The notes under the pieces are model-generated. The model was given only the letters and a program-made list of their open reading frames with translations, was not told the DNA's origin and ran no database searches. A program made the position numbers and the translations under genes. From Betaproteobacteria bacterium (GTDB lineage: Bacteria > Pseudomonadota > Gammaproteobacteria > Burkholderiales > Casimicrobiaceae), in assembly GCA_009778785.1 (NCBI GenBank), contig WRFN01000002.1:186001-250000 (forward strand): a stretch of 64,000 bases of DNA, written 5' to 3'. Numbering within the stretch: position 1 is the stretch's first letter; each line of letters opens with the position of its first letter. Below are positions 36,544-44,778 of the stretch, piece by piece.

Positions 36544-37005
36544 CTACATCTCTCCGACTTCACAATCCGGCTCGTGCATCGGCGCAAACGGCAGCGACAA
36601 CAGCAATTCATCCTCGATCAACTCCAACACATCCAGCGTCTTCGAGCCGAGAATGACCTCCTGCTCCGCTTCGTCGTCCAGCGCCACCAACGCCTCCGGC
36701 GACCGCGCCACCAGCACCACCGTACGCTGCGCCACCGGCCATTTCAACAACCGCAAACAACGCTGACACACCAGCGGGAAAGTTCCCTCGACGGTCACTT
36801 CCAGAGCCGGTCGCCCCGCCTCATGCAACCCTCGCAACCGCCAAGCCAACGCCCCCGCCTCGGCAGGGTTCATCGACTCCGGCAATCGGTCAAGAAGCCG
36901 CGTAAGCCGCGCAATCGGCGCCTCGCCCGAGCATACGTCGCCCGCTTCGATGAAGCGAAACACGTCGATTCTGGGCGAAACTTCGACGGGTGTTTTTCCT
37001 GTCAT
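36544..37005 (-). CDS. yceD: YceD/DUF177 family protein (large ribosomal RNA accumulation factor)
   Basis: 153 residues. The CQRCL motif (in [16 protein letters not shown]) and the acidic C-terminal part ([20 protein letters not shown]) mark DUF177. In other bacteria the protein is linked to 23S rRNA accumulation; its exact action is unsettled. It is 50 bp upstream of rpmF, its constant neighbour. The region upstream (37031-37076) holds a TATAAT box and is duplicated upstream of the next gene. Confidence 0.92.
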   Translation of the reverse strand: MTGKTPVEVSPRIDVFRFIEAGDVCSGEAPIARLTRLLDRLPESMNPAEAGALAWRLRGLHEAGRPALEVTVEGTFPLVCQRCLRLLKWPVAQRTVVLVARSPEALVALDDEAEQEVILGSKTLDVLELIEDELLLSLPFAPMHEPDCEVGEM

Positions 37006-37030
37006 GGTCTCCGACTCAGCGGCTTTGAAA

Positions 37031-37076
37031 CGAGCAAAATTCTACGCGAAAGCGGCTGATTATAAACGAAAATGCC
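37031..37076 (-). repeat. 46-bp direct repeat with promoter, copy 1 (before yceD)
   Basis: It matches 38386-38431 at 42 of 46 positions, all differences being transitions. On the minus strand it carries TATAAT (37059-37064), with TTGAAG (37083-37088) 18 bases upstream as a possible -35. It likely drives the yceD-rpmF-plsX-fab operon. Confidence 0.75.
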
Positions 37077-37103
37077 CCTTGCCTTCAAACCCCGTCAAAG
37101 AAA

Positions 37104-37124
37104 GCTCCTTTTCCGAAAGGGGGC
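37104..37124. repeat. Near-palindromic repeat family C, copy 3
   Basis: GCTCCTTTTCCGAAAGGGGG plus C. It is followed on the plus strand by GCCCGC-ACAA-GCGGGC, a second hairpin. Both lie after the MFS gene stop and may terminate its transcript. Confidence 0.55.
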
Positions 37125-37170
37125 CCGCACAAGCGGGCGGGGGTTTGCAGGGGTGCCCCTGCGACTGTCA

Positions 37171-38337
37171 TCAGTTCACCGTTGGTTTGCGCGCCGCCAG
37201 CCACGCCAGCGCCGCCCCCAGCAGCAACAGCGCCGGCAGCGAACCCAAATTTAGCCATGCCCAGCCTTGCGTCGTCACCAGCGCGCCCGAAGTCAGCGAG
37301 GAAAGCGCCATGGCAGCAAACACAAAGAAATTGATAGCCGCTTGGGCGCGATCCTTCTCCTCCGGCAAGTAGGCTTGCAGCGCCAGCGTGGTGCTGCCGA
37401 TGAACAGAAAGCTCCAGCCCACTCCCAGCAACAGCAGCGCGATGAAGAATTGCTCCAGCCCCACCCCCGTGAGCGCGACGGCCACGCACAGCAGGTTCAG
37501 CACCAATCCGACGCCCATCACCGGCAACACGCCGAAGCGCTTGATCAGGTGGCCGGTGAAAAAGCCCGGCGCATACATGCCAATTGCGTGCCACTGGATC
37601 ACCTGCGCCGTACTCTCGAAGTTAAAACCGTGCGCCTTCATGGCCAGCGGCGTAGCGGACATCAACAGGTTCATCGTGCCATAGCCTATCGCAGCGCCCA
37701 GCACGGCGACAGCGAACACCGGCTGCCGCAGAATTTGCCCCAGCGACCGACCGACAGCCGCCCCGGCGATGTGGCGCGGCACTTTGGGAAAGTCGATCAG
37801 CGCCATCACCAACATGCCCAGCACCGCCACCCCCGCCAGCGCCAGATAAGCGCCGACGAACGGCGTCGGCAGCAACTCGCGCGTCCATTTCGCCAGATTG
37901 GGGCCGATCACCGCACCCAGCAAGCCACCGGCCAGCACCAGCGACACCGCTTTCTCGCGCCAGTCGATGCGCGCCAGTTCGGCGGCGGCAAAGCGGTAAA
38001 GTTGACCGTTGGCGTTGTAGTAACCGGCAATGGTGGTTGCCAGCAACAGCAGGGGAAACTCGCGCATCCAGGCGGCGAAAGCGGCCAGCAGCGCCGAGCC
38101 GAGCGCCACCAGCAAGCCGACCTGAAACGAACCTTTACGCCCCAGCCGCGTCTGCGTGCGCGCCACCAGCGGTGCAGCAATGGCGCCGCCCACCACATAG
38201 CCCATCACCGGCAATGTTGCCATCCAGCCGTAAGGCGCCAGTTGCAGCCCCACCAGCCCGTTGATGGTGATGAAGGTAAAGTTATTGACCAGAAACAGAC
38301 CTTGAGCCAAAGTCAGCAACAGCAAGTGGCGGTTCAT
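37171..38337 (-). CDS. MFS transporter
   Basis: 388 residues with about twelve membrane helices in two halves. The start MNRHLLLLTLAQGLFLVNNF and the loop ARTQTRLGRKGSFQVGLLVA (the MFS loop 2-3 signature) support the family. The substrate cannot be told; related proteins are annotated as generic major facilitator transporters in proteobacteria. It stands alone between yceD and the epimerase gene and is flanked by 46-bp direct repeats, each containing a TATAAT, which suggests that it was inserted or that its promoter arose by duplication. Confidence 0.85.
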   Translation of the reverse strand: MNRHLLLLTLAQGLFLVNNFTFITINGLVGLQLAPYGWMATLPVMGYVVGGAIAAPLVARTQTRLGRKGSFQVGLLVALGSALLAAFAAWMREFPLLLLATTIAGYYNANGQLYRFAAAELARIDWREKAVSLVLAGGLLGAVIGPNLAKWTRELLPTPFVGAYLALAGVAVLGMLVMALIDFPKVPRHIAGAAVGRSLGQILRQPVFAVAVLGAAIGYGTMNLLMSATPLAMKAHGFNFESTAQVIQWHAIGMYAPGFFTGHLIKRFGVLPVMGVGLVLNLLCVAVALTGVGLEQFFIALLLLGVGWSFLFIGSTTLALQAYLPEEKDRAQAAINFFVFAAMALSSLTSGALVTTQGWAWLNLGSLPALLLLGAALAWLAARKPTVN

Positions 38338-38385
38338 CCTGAAAAATCTTTCCTATTTTCTTATATTATTGATCGCAGAGCGCCG

Positions 38386-38431
38386 CGAGCAAAATTTTAC
38401 ACGAAAGTGGTTGATTATAAACGAAAATGCC
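38386..38431 (-). repeat. 46-bp direct repeat with promoter, copy 2 (before MFS gene)
   Basis: Near-identical to 37031-37076. The TATAAT (38414-38419 on the minus strand) is placed to drive the MFS gene, whose ATG is 76 bases further on. Confidence 0.75.
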
Positions 38432-38546
38432 ATCCCCGGTTTCAAACCGCCAGAACCCTCAAAGCCCCCTGCACGGCCTCGCAATCTGAGACAATATTCC
38501 GTAAGCTCTAAAAACAGGAAGGGCTGTTGGTGGAAAAGGAAATACT

Positions 38547-39500
38547 GTGAAATGCCTCGTTACCGGTGCGAATGGTTTTATTGGGGGACACCTTGTTCGC
38601 CACCTTCTCGATGCAGGCCATGAAGTCAGAGCCGTTGATGCTTCAGCGCCGACGAGAATCGTTGCTGGCAAAAGGTTGGAACCCATCCAAATAGCGCGAA
38701 GCATGGTCGATCCTGCGGCTTGGTTGGCAGCTTGTCAGGACGTGGAAGTGGTTTTTCATCTGGCCGGACGCGCGCATCGTCAAGACGGTTCTTTGCCATC
38801 CGCGCGCTCGATTTATTTCCGCGACAATCTGGAAACAACCCGTGCTTTGGCGGAAGCGGCGCTGGAAGCGCGGGTGCGTCGCTTTGTTTTTGCCAGTTCC
38901 GTCAGCGTTTACGGGACGGCTTCGCTTCCCGGCGCGACATTTCGGGAAGATTCGCCGGTCGCGCCGCATCCCGATAGTGTTTACGCGCAATCCAAATGGG
39001 CGGCGGAAGAATTTTTGTTGTCCGGCGGCGCAGCCTTGGAGCCGGTGATTATTCGTTTGCCGCTGGTCTATGGCGCGGGCGTCAAAGGAAACATGGCGGC
39101 GCTCATGCGGCTGGCGACGAGCGGCTTGCCTTTGCCGCTGGCGGGGATCGATAACCGCAGAAGTTTTATCAACATTCCCAATTGCGTAGATTTTTTTCTC
39201 ACGGCGGCATGTTGTCCGGGCGCGGGTGGACGGGTTTTTCTGGCCTCCGACCGAGAGGACGTTTCAACATCGGAGGTGATTCGCGCGATTGCCCGCGAAA
39301 CGGGAAAATCGGCGCGGCTTTTTTCAGTACCGCCCACGCTTTTGAAAACCGCGTGTTTTCTGCTTGGGCAAAAAGCCGGTTTCGAGAAACTGGCTGGCAA
39401 TTTTCAGATTGATCCTGAGGCTTCCTGCGCTTTCCTCGGATGGTCGCCAAAGGTTGGCTTCGCCGAGGGCATGGCGCAGATGTGTTCTCTCTCACCGTAA
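38547..39500 (+). CDS. NAD-dependent sugar-nucleotide epimerase/dehydratase
   Basis: 317 residues, extended short-chain dehydrogenase fold. The cofactor motif TGANGFIGGHL is at 6-16 and the catalytic Tyr/Lys pair in YAQSKWAAEEFLL; the serine of the triad is in FASSVSVYG. It resembles GalE-like UDP-glucose 4-epimerases of O-antigen clusters, but the substrate is inferred only from the family. No other polysaccharide genes are adjacent. It is convergent with ybaB, and the stop is followed by a hairpin and an 11-base C tract. Confidence 0.85.
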   Translation: MKCLVTGANGFIGGHLVRHLLDAGHEVRAVDASAPTRIVAGKRLEPIQIARSMVDPAAWLAACQDVEVVFHLAGRAHRQDGSLPSARSIYFRDNLETTRALAEAALEARVRRFVFASSVSVYGTASLPGATFREDSPVAPHPDSVYAQSKWAAEEFLLSGGAALEPVIIRLPLVYGAGVKGNMAALMRLATSGLPLPLAGIDNRRSFINIPNCVDFFLTAACCPGAGGRVFLASDREDVSTSEVIRAIARETGKSARLFSVPPTLLKTACFLLGQKAGFEKLAGNFQIDPEASCAFLGWSPKVGFAEGMAQMCSLSP

Positions 39501-39501
39501 A

Positions 39502-39528
39502 GGCGTTTCGCGAAGCGCCCCCCCCCCC
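39502..39528. terminator. Hairpin and C11 tract between convergent genes
   Basis: GGCGTTTCG/CGAAGCGCC (39502-39519) can pair fully with one G-U. It is followed by eleven C residues (39518-39528). It resembles the palindrome at 7709-7736 and probably separates the epimerase gene from ybaB. Confidence 0.55.
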
Positions 39529-39849
39529 TTAAAACGGCATCTTGAAACCCGGCGGCAAACCGGCGGTCATCGGCGCCATTTTTTCTTTCGAGGCTTCTTC
39601 CACTTTGCGGAGGGCGTCGTTGAACGCCGCGGCAATCAGGTCTTCGAGCATGTCGCGGTCGTCCGCCAGCAGTGATGGGTCGATGGCCACCCGCCGAACC
39701 TCGTGCCGCCCGGTCATGGTGATTTTGACCAGCCCAGCGCCAGACTGTCCTTCAATTTCCATCTGCGCCAATTCCTCCTGCGCACGCTGCATGTTCTCCT
39801 GCATTTTCTGCGCTTGCTTCATCAAATTGCCAAGCTGACCCTTCATCAT
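39529..39849 (-). CDS. ybaB: Nucleoid-associated protein, YbaB/EbfC family
   Basis: 106 residues. [20 protein letters not shown] and the segment [23 protein letters not shown] are the family core, with [18 protein letters not shown] towards the end. It forms a dimer that binds DNA and is found after dnaX in nearly all bacteria, as here (74 bases). Two adjacent ATGs are possible starts. Confidence 0.96.
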   Translation of the reverse strand: MMKGQLGNLMKQAQKMQENMQRAQEELAQMEIEGQSGAGLVKITMTGRHEVRRVAIDPSLLADDRDMLEDLIAAAFNDALRKVEEASKEKMAPMTAGLPPGFKMPF

Positions 39850-39923
39850 TCTAATTACCTTTCAACGAGTTATATCTGTTTATTGAAGTTGTTTATTCAA
39901 AAATTCCGATATGGCATATCGTG

Positions 39924-41573
39924 CTACGATGCTTCCGAGGCCGGTGGCAGCGTGGGTTTTATCGTTTCCGCCCGCACTTCCCCACCCTCTTTTTCCAACG
40001 CCTGTACAAAAGCGTCGCGCCGGAAAGCTTCTTCGGTATCGCGTTGCGATTGCTCGCGGGCTTGCCGCTGCTTGGCCTTCAATGAAGCATCTCCCGCGTC
40101 GGCCATTTCAAACTCCAAACGCAAACGCTGGCCGGTCGCCTGCTCCAGCGCTTTTTTCAGCTTGTCGGTATTCGTCTTGTTCGCCAAATGGTGTTGTGCT
40201 TCCGGCAACGCCAACGTCAAGGTCCCGTTGGAAAAATCGCGCCATTCGGTATGTGCCGCCAGTTGCGCCGCCATCCCTTTGATTTCCAGACGGTCGATCC
40301 AATCCGGCCATTCGTCACCGGAAGCGGGAAAGGCTTGCGGTGCGGGCTTTGCGACGGGTTCGGCGACGGCGGCAACTGGTTGTGGTTCAGGCGCTTCGCT
40401 CTTCATTGGGGTTGGGGCGGGTTTGAAACCAGCCCCTGCAGCCTTTGGCTCTTGCCTGGCCGGAACGGGCGCGACGGACGCCGATGAAAACACCTCCGGC
40501 GTGAACGCCAACAGACGCAGCAGCGTCATCCCCATTCCCATCGTTTCATCGGGCGCCAGCGCCAGATCGGCGCGGCCTTGCAGCGCGATTTGATAAAAAA
40601 GCTGGATGTCTGCCGCCGTGAACCGCGCCGCCAGCGCCGCCACCTGCGCGCTGTCTTCGAGGTTGCTCGCCGCTTCCGGCACCACTTGCAGTACCGCGAT
40701 CCGGTGAAACAGCGCGATCAATTCATCGAGCACCGCGCCCGCGTCCAGTCCGCGCACGGCCAAGCCGTCGGCCTCCGCCAGCAACGCCGCGCCATCGCGC
40801 GCCGCCAGCGCTTCCACCAACCGATAAACGTAATCGCGGTCCACCGTCCCCAGCATCGCCCGCACCTGCGTTTCCTGAACGCTGCCCGCGCCGTAAGCAA
40901 TCGCCTGATCGAGCAGCGACAGCGCATCACGCAACGAGCCGCGCGCCGCCCGCGCAATCTGTGTCAAACCGCCGTCGTCGAACGCGATTTTTTCCGCGTC
41001 CAGAATGTACGCCAGCCGCGCTTTCACCTGCTCGGCAGGCAGCGGCTTCAACGAAAACTGCAAACAACGCGACAGCACTGTCACTGGAATTTTCTGCGGA
41101 TCGGTCGTCGCCAGAACGAATTTGACGTGCTCCGGCGGCTCTTCGAGCGTTTTCAGCATTGAATTGAACGCCGCCTTCGACAACATGTGAACTTCGTCGA
41201 TCAGATAAACCTTGTAGCGACCGGAAGTCGGCGCGTAGCGGGCGTTGTCGAGAATCTCGCGCATGTTGTCGATGCCGGTGTTCGACGCCGCATCGAGTTC
41301 GAGCAGATCGACAAACCGCCCCTCGTCAATCGCCACGCACGCCGCGCACTGCCCGCAGGGCGTCGCCGTCACCCCCTGCTCGCAGTTCAGGCTCTTCGCC
41401 AGAATGCGCGCCAGCGTGGTCTTGCCGACGCCGCGTGTGCCAGTCAGCAGATAAGCGTGGTGGACACGCCCGCGGGTCAGCGCATTCTGCAATGCCGTCA
41501 CCACATGGGATTGCCCCACCAACTCTGCGAAAGTCTTGGGACGCCATTGGCGGGCAAGCGCTTGATAACTCAT
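39924..41573 (-). CDS. dnaX: DNA polymerase III subunits gamma/tau
   Basis: 549 residues from the ATG at 41573 (MSYQALARQWRPKTFAELVG); the longer upstream frame covers non-conserved sequence and part of the SRP RNA region and is rejected. The clamp-loader ATPase has GTRGVGKTT, zinc-binding cysteines in CGQCAAC and DEVHMLSKAAFN. The C-terminal part is a Pro/Ala-rich linker with FKPAPTPMKSE and then the tau-type polymerase-binding domain. It loads beta clamps and organises the replisome. It is followed by ybaB and recR would be expected next, but is not seen. Confidence 0.96.
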   Translation of the reverse strand: MSYQALARQWRPKTFAELVGQSHVVTALQNALTRGRVHHAYLLTGTRGVGKTTLARILAKSLNCEQGVTATPCGQCAACVAIDEGRFVDLLELDAASNTGIDNMREILDNARYAPTSGRYKVYLIDEVHMLSKAAFNSMLKTLEEPPEHVKFVLATTDPQKIPVTVLSRCLQFSLKPLPAEQVKARLAYILDAEKIAFDDGGLTQIARAARGSLRDALSLLDQAIAYGAGSVQETQVRAMLGTVDRDYVYRLVEALAARDGAALLAEADGLAVRGLDAGAVLDELIALFHRIAVLQVVPEAASNLEDSAQVAALAARFTAADIQLFYQIALQGRADLALAPDETMGMGMTLLRLLAFTPEVFSSASVAPVPARQEPKAAGAGFKPAPTPMKSEAPEPQPVAAVAEPVAKPAPQAFPASGDEWPDWIDRLEIKGMAAQLAAHTEWRDFSNGTLTLALPEAQHHLANKTNTDKLKKALEQATGQRLRLEFEMADAGDASLKAKQRQAREQSQRDTEEAFRRDAFVQALEKEGGEVRAETIKPTLPPASEAS

Positions 41574-41722
41574 ATCGGGTATTCTGATTCTGGAGAAAGA
41601 CGCCCATCGGGCAATGAAGCATTTTATCGCACCCCGCCCGTGCAGCACCGGCTTTTTTTGGCGTCGGCGGTGCGGCGGGCTTACGGGCGGCGGCTCCGTC
41701 AAGGGAACCGACAAAGATGGGT

Positions 41723-41818
41723 GGCGAGCCGAACCCCCGGCACTTGCACAAACTCGTTAGGGCTGCTTCCTTCCGAACCTGACCCGGTTGGCGAACGTGC
41801 AATGCGGGGCGACCCGCC
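41723..41818 (-). ncRNA. ffs: Signal recognition particle RNA (4.5S RNA)
   Basis: The reverse strand contains GGGTCAGGTTCGGAAGGAAG followed by CAGCCCTAACG, the conserved apical loop and asymmetric bulge bound by Ffh. Closing ends GGCGGGTC and GGCTCGCC pair to a ~96-nt hairpin of the small bacterial type. Together with Ffh it targets membrane proteins. Ends are estimated from pairing. Its place next to dnaX is common in betaproteobacteria. Confidence 0.93.
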
Positions 41819-41841
41819 GAAAATGGTATTACAGGGAACGG

Positions 41842-41870
41842 ATTATAGCGGGGTATCGGCAGTTTACCAA
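41842..41870 (-). promoter_or_regulatory. ffs promoter
   Basis: On the minus strand TTGGTA is followed after 17 bases by TATAAT (41842-41847). The predicted start near 41835 leaves a short 5' leader before the mature RNA, as in E. coli, where RNase P removes it. Confidence 0.75.
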
Positions 41871-41875
41871 ACGGC

Positions 41876-42094
41876 TCATTGAAAGCCTCCTTTTTGAAAT
41901 ATGGCAGCAACGCCCCCCCCCTTCAGCGGCACCCACGCCGGGCGACCGTTTTCAAGAAAGTTTTTTTGAACCCCAAAGAGCATGGCCTCGGAAATATCCC
42001 TCATCAAGGGCGCAGGGTTTTGCGCGGCGCGGGTCAGCCCCTGTAGCATTTTTGTCACCCCGTCGTCGCCGACAATGCGAATGTCAATCTTCAT
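41876..42094 (-). pseudogene. Remnant of a Mu-like phage virion morphogenesis (tail completion) gene
   Basis: 72 residues: MKIDIRIVGDDGVTKMLQGL, then NPAPLMRDISEAMLFGVQKN and GRPAWVPLK. This resembles the N-terminal half of gpG-type phage virion morphogenesis proteins, normally about twice as long. After WVPLK a run of nine G bases (41913-41921 on the plus strand as C) and a family C palindrome (41885-41905) replace the expected sequence, so the gene is truncated. No other phage gene is next to it. The assignment rests on pattern memory and is moderate. Confidence 0.6.
41885..41905. repeat. Near-palindromic repeat family C, copy 4 (degenerate)
   Basis: GCCTCCTTTTTGAAATATGG plus C. The right arm has decayed. 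It lies at the truncation point of the phage remnant. Confidence 0.4.
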
Positions 42095-42444
42095 GGTTGC
42101 GGTTTCGTCGATTTTTGGGTATTGTGCAAGTGAACCGTGAGGTCAGAAAGTCGCTAAGCTGCTGACGGATTGCCTAATAGGTGGCGAGACAATGAGGGAT
42201 AATGGCGCCCCTCCACGGTTCACTTCTCTCATGGCTTTTTCCATGTCCCCCTTTCGCGCATTATGTGCTCCTTCCCCAAAAAGGCTTTTTCTCCTCAAAT
42301 CATCGCTAAAACCCCTACTATCCGTAGTAGAAAGGCATGATTTAACCCACCGCCTGTAGTACAAAAACAACTTTTTACCATTCTTTCAGAATAATCAGAC
42401 AGTTATACATAAAACATGAATGATTTCGGCTATAATTTACGCCA
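42095..42444. other. Gap with inverted repeats between phage remnant and mltF-like gene
   Basis: No gene is convincing. Perfect 12-bp arms AAGTGAACCGTG (42128-42139) and CACGGTTCACTT (42214-42225) bound a 98-bp segment. A further hairpin CTACTA-TCCG-TAGTAG is at 42315-42330. A TATAAT at 42431-42436 lies just before the mltF-like start. The first part may be more phage-derived sequence. Confidence 0.5.
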
Positions 42445-43974
42445 ATGTCAAACCACGCTTTTTTCCGACGGCGGCAACGGACTTCGCGGCGCGACGCTTC
42501 AGGAATCGGTTCCCGATTCATTTTCAGTCTTCGCCGCAATTTGTTGTTGTTACCTGTGTTGGCGCTTCTGGCCTGTGACCACCCGCCGACGCCGCCGTCT
42601 TCCTACTTTTCGGCTGAGGCCCAAGCCGCTATCTCCGGGAACGATTTTCCTTCGTTCTCGGTGTTGACGGTCGCTTTTTGCACCGACCCGGCAAGCTGGT
42701 TCGTCAGCGGCAGTGGCGAATTTGCCGGTTTCGAGTACGATTTGCTGGATCAATTCGCGCAGGAGGTGCAACTGAAACTGCGCCCCACCGCCGCTCGAAA
42801 CGGCGCCGAGTTGCGCAATTCGCTCAAAAATGCCCGAGCCAGCCTCAGTGCCGGGCTTTATCGCCCGAATCATGGCACGGACGACAGTATCGTCTGGACG
42901 GATAGCTTTTACACCGCCGAGCCGGTGATCGTTTATAACACCGACATTCGCCGCCCCAAGGATTGGGAGCAGATTACCGGCGATACCGTGGCCTATCTCG
43001 CCAATTCGGGGATGGAATCGCTGGTGGCGGAGTTGGCGACGGCGCATCCGGGCATCCGCTGGCGGCCAGTCGCGGCGCCGTCCACCGACGCGCTGCTGTC
43101 CCAAGTTGATGAAGGCGCTTTCCCCTACGCGCTGGTCACGTCGCACAAAGTCGCCCTCGCCCGCAACATTTATCTGAATTTTGCGACGGCTTTTTCAACC
43201 GGCGTCAAAATTGAAATGGCTTGGGCGGTGCCTGCCAACAAGAGCTACCTGCTCGAACCGCTGAATTCTTTCATCGCCCGAGCCAAGGAAAGCGGCCTGA
43301 TTGACCAACTCGCCGAGCGTTATTTTCACCCGCAGCAGAAAGTCCAGCGGCTGGACGCCGGGGTTTTTCAGGATCGTATCCGCAACGATTTGCCGCTGCT
43401 GCGTCCGCTGTTTTACCGCGCTCAGGAATCTTCCGGGGTGGAGTGGCGCTTGCTGGCGGCGGTGGCCTATCAGGAATCGCAATGGGCGCCACTCGCCACC
43501 AGCGAAACCGGCGTGCGCGGTTTCATGCAGATCACTGGCGACACGGCTCGTTTTTTAGGCGTCAAAAACCGGCTCGATCCCGGCGAGAGTGTTCAGGCTG
43601 CTGCTGGTTATCTGAGAGACCTCAAGGACCGTTTGCCGGATGAGGTCACCGAACCCGACCGCACCTGGATGGCGCTCGCCGCTTACAACATCGGTATCGG
43701 CCATCTCGAAGACGCCCGTCGGCTGGCGCGTGAGCAGGGACTTGACCCCTATTTGTGGAAGGACATCAAGCAAATGCTGCCGCTGCTGGCGCAACCGGAG
43801 TATTACAGCCGCGCCCGCTACGGCTACGCACGCGGCGGCATGCCTGTTGCCTACGTCGATCGCGTCCGCGCTTATTACGACATTTTGTTGCGACAAGAGC
43901 CGGAGTATGGCCTGCTGCGACTGCACGCCGCCTACGACGGCGACACTCGCACTCCAACCGTCGCCCCACTGTAA
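42445..43974 (+). CDS. mltF: Membrane-bound lytic transglycosylase, MltF-like
   Basis: 509 residues. After an unusually long, basic N-terminus, a lipobox LALLAC gives Cys44. Residues ~70-295 form a type 3 solute-binding domain (GFEYDLLDQFAQEVQLKLRP), and the C-terminal part is an SLT domain with catalytic Glu344 in AYQESQWAPLATSETGVRG. MltF-type enzymes cut glycan strands at the outer membrane. The ATG at 42445 is only nine bases after a TATAAT, which would make the mRNA leaderless; if so the start is correct, otherwise a later non-ATG start near residue 32 is possible. Convergent with the gltL gene. Confidence 0.88.
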   Translation: MSNHAFFRRRQRTSRRDASGIGSRFIFSLRRNLLLLPVLALLACDHPPTPPSSYFSAEAQAAISGNDFPSFSVLTVAFCTDPASWFVSGSGEFAGFEYDLLDQFAQEVQLKLRPTAARNGAELRNSLKNARASLSAGLYRPNHGTDDSIVWTDSFYTAEPVIVYNTDIRRPKDWEQITGDTVAYLANSGMESLVAELATAHPGIRWRPVAAPSTDALLSQVDEGAFPYALVTSHKVALARNIYLNFATAFSTGVKIEMAWAVPANKSYLLEPLNSFIARAKESGLIDQLAERYFHPQQKVQRLDAGVFQDRIRNDLPLLRPLFYRAQESSGVEWRLLAAVAYQESQWAPLATSETGVRGFMQITGDTARFLGVKNRLDPGESVQAAAGYLRDLKDRLPDEVTEPDRTWMALAAYNIGIGHLEDARRLAREQGLDPYLWKDIKQMLPLLAQPEYYSRARYGYARGGMPVAYVDRVRAYYDILLRQEPEYGLLRLHAAYDGDTRTPTVAPL

Positions 43975-44025
43975 CAGCGCCGACGAAGACGTAACGCGGC
44001 GGATATCAGGAATCCTCGCCAGAAT

Positions 44026-44760
44026 TCAATGCACCAGTATCTTGTCCAGAAACTGTTGCGCCCGTTCGCTGCGCGGCTTTTTGAAAAATTCTTCTTTCGG
44101 CGCGTCTTCGACAATCGTGCCCTGATCCATAAACAGCACCCGCCGCGCCACTTTTTGCGCAAAGCCCATTTCGTGCGTGACCACCATCATGGTCATGCCT
44201 TCTTGCGCCAGTTGCACCATCACGTCGAGCACTTCGCGGATCATTTCGGGATCGAGCGCCGATGTCGGTTCGTCGAACAACATACAGATCGGGTCCATCG
44301 ACAATGCTCGCGCAATTGCCACCCGCTGTTGCTGGCCGCCGGAAAGCTGGCCGGGGTATTTGTCTTTGTGCGCCAGCAAGCCGACGCGCTCCAGATATTT
44401 CAGCCCCTTCGCTTCCGCTTCGTCGCGCGACCGTCCCAAAACTTTCATTTGCGCCAATGTCAGATTGCGACGCACCGACAAATGCGGGAACAACTCGAAG
44501 TGCTGAAACACCATGCCCACTTGCGCGCGCAGTTTCGACAAGTTGGTTTTGGGCGAAGTCAGCGAAATGTCGTTGACCAGAATTTCGCCCTTCTGAATCG
44601 GCTCCAACCCGTTCACCGTTTTGATCAGCGTCGATTTACCGCACCCTGACGGGCCGCAAATCACCACCACTTCGCCCTTGTCAACGCTGGTCGTGCAGTC
44701 TTTCAGCGCCTGAAAACTTCCATACCATTTCGAGACATTTCGAATATCGATCATCGGCAT
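44026..44760 (-). CDS. gltL: Glutamate/aspartate ABC transporter, ATP-binding protein
   Basis: 244 residues. Walker [10 protein letters not shown], signature [15 protein letters not shown] and Walker [13 protein letters not shown] are intact, with the polar amino-acid family trait [14 protein letters not shown]. It drives import of acidic amino acids. It is the last gene of gltI-gltJ-gltK-gltL, 18 bp after gltK. The assignment to glutamate/aspartate rests on the similarity of all four proteins to E. coli GltIJKL. Confidence 0.93.
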   Translation of the reverse strand: MPMIDIRNVSKWYGSFQALKDCTTSVDKGEVVVICGPSGCGKSTLIKTVNGLEPIQKGEILVNDISLTSPKTNLSKLRAQVGMVFQHFELFPHLSVRRNLTLAQMKVLGRSRDEAEAKGLKYLERVGLLAHKDKYPGQLSGGQQQRVAIARALSMDPICMLFDEPTSALDPEMIREVLDVMVQLAQEGMTMMVVTHEMGFAQKVARRVLFMDQGTIVEDAPKEEFFKKPRSERAQQFLDKILVH

Positions 44761-44778
44761 TTTTTCTCTCCCTCTTTT

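Noticed and set aside
37267..38511. 414-residue plus-strand frame opposite the MFS gene
   Set aside because: Gln/His/Arg-rich shadow of hydrophobic codons; the minus-strand frame has clear membrane helices.
41876..42094. Intact prophage
   Set aside because: Only one truncated phage-like frame is present and its surroundings are host genes.
42143..42370. 75-residue minus-strand frame in the gap before the mltF-like gene
   Set aside because: It has no recognisable domain, runs through inverted repeats and has no ribosome-binding site.
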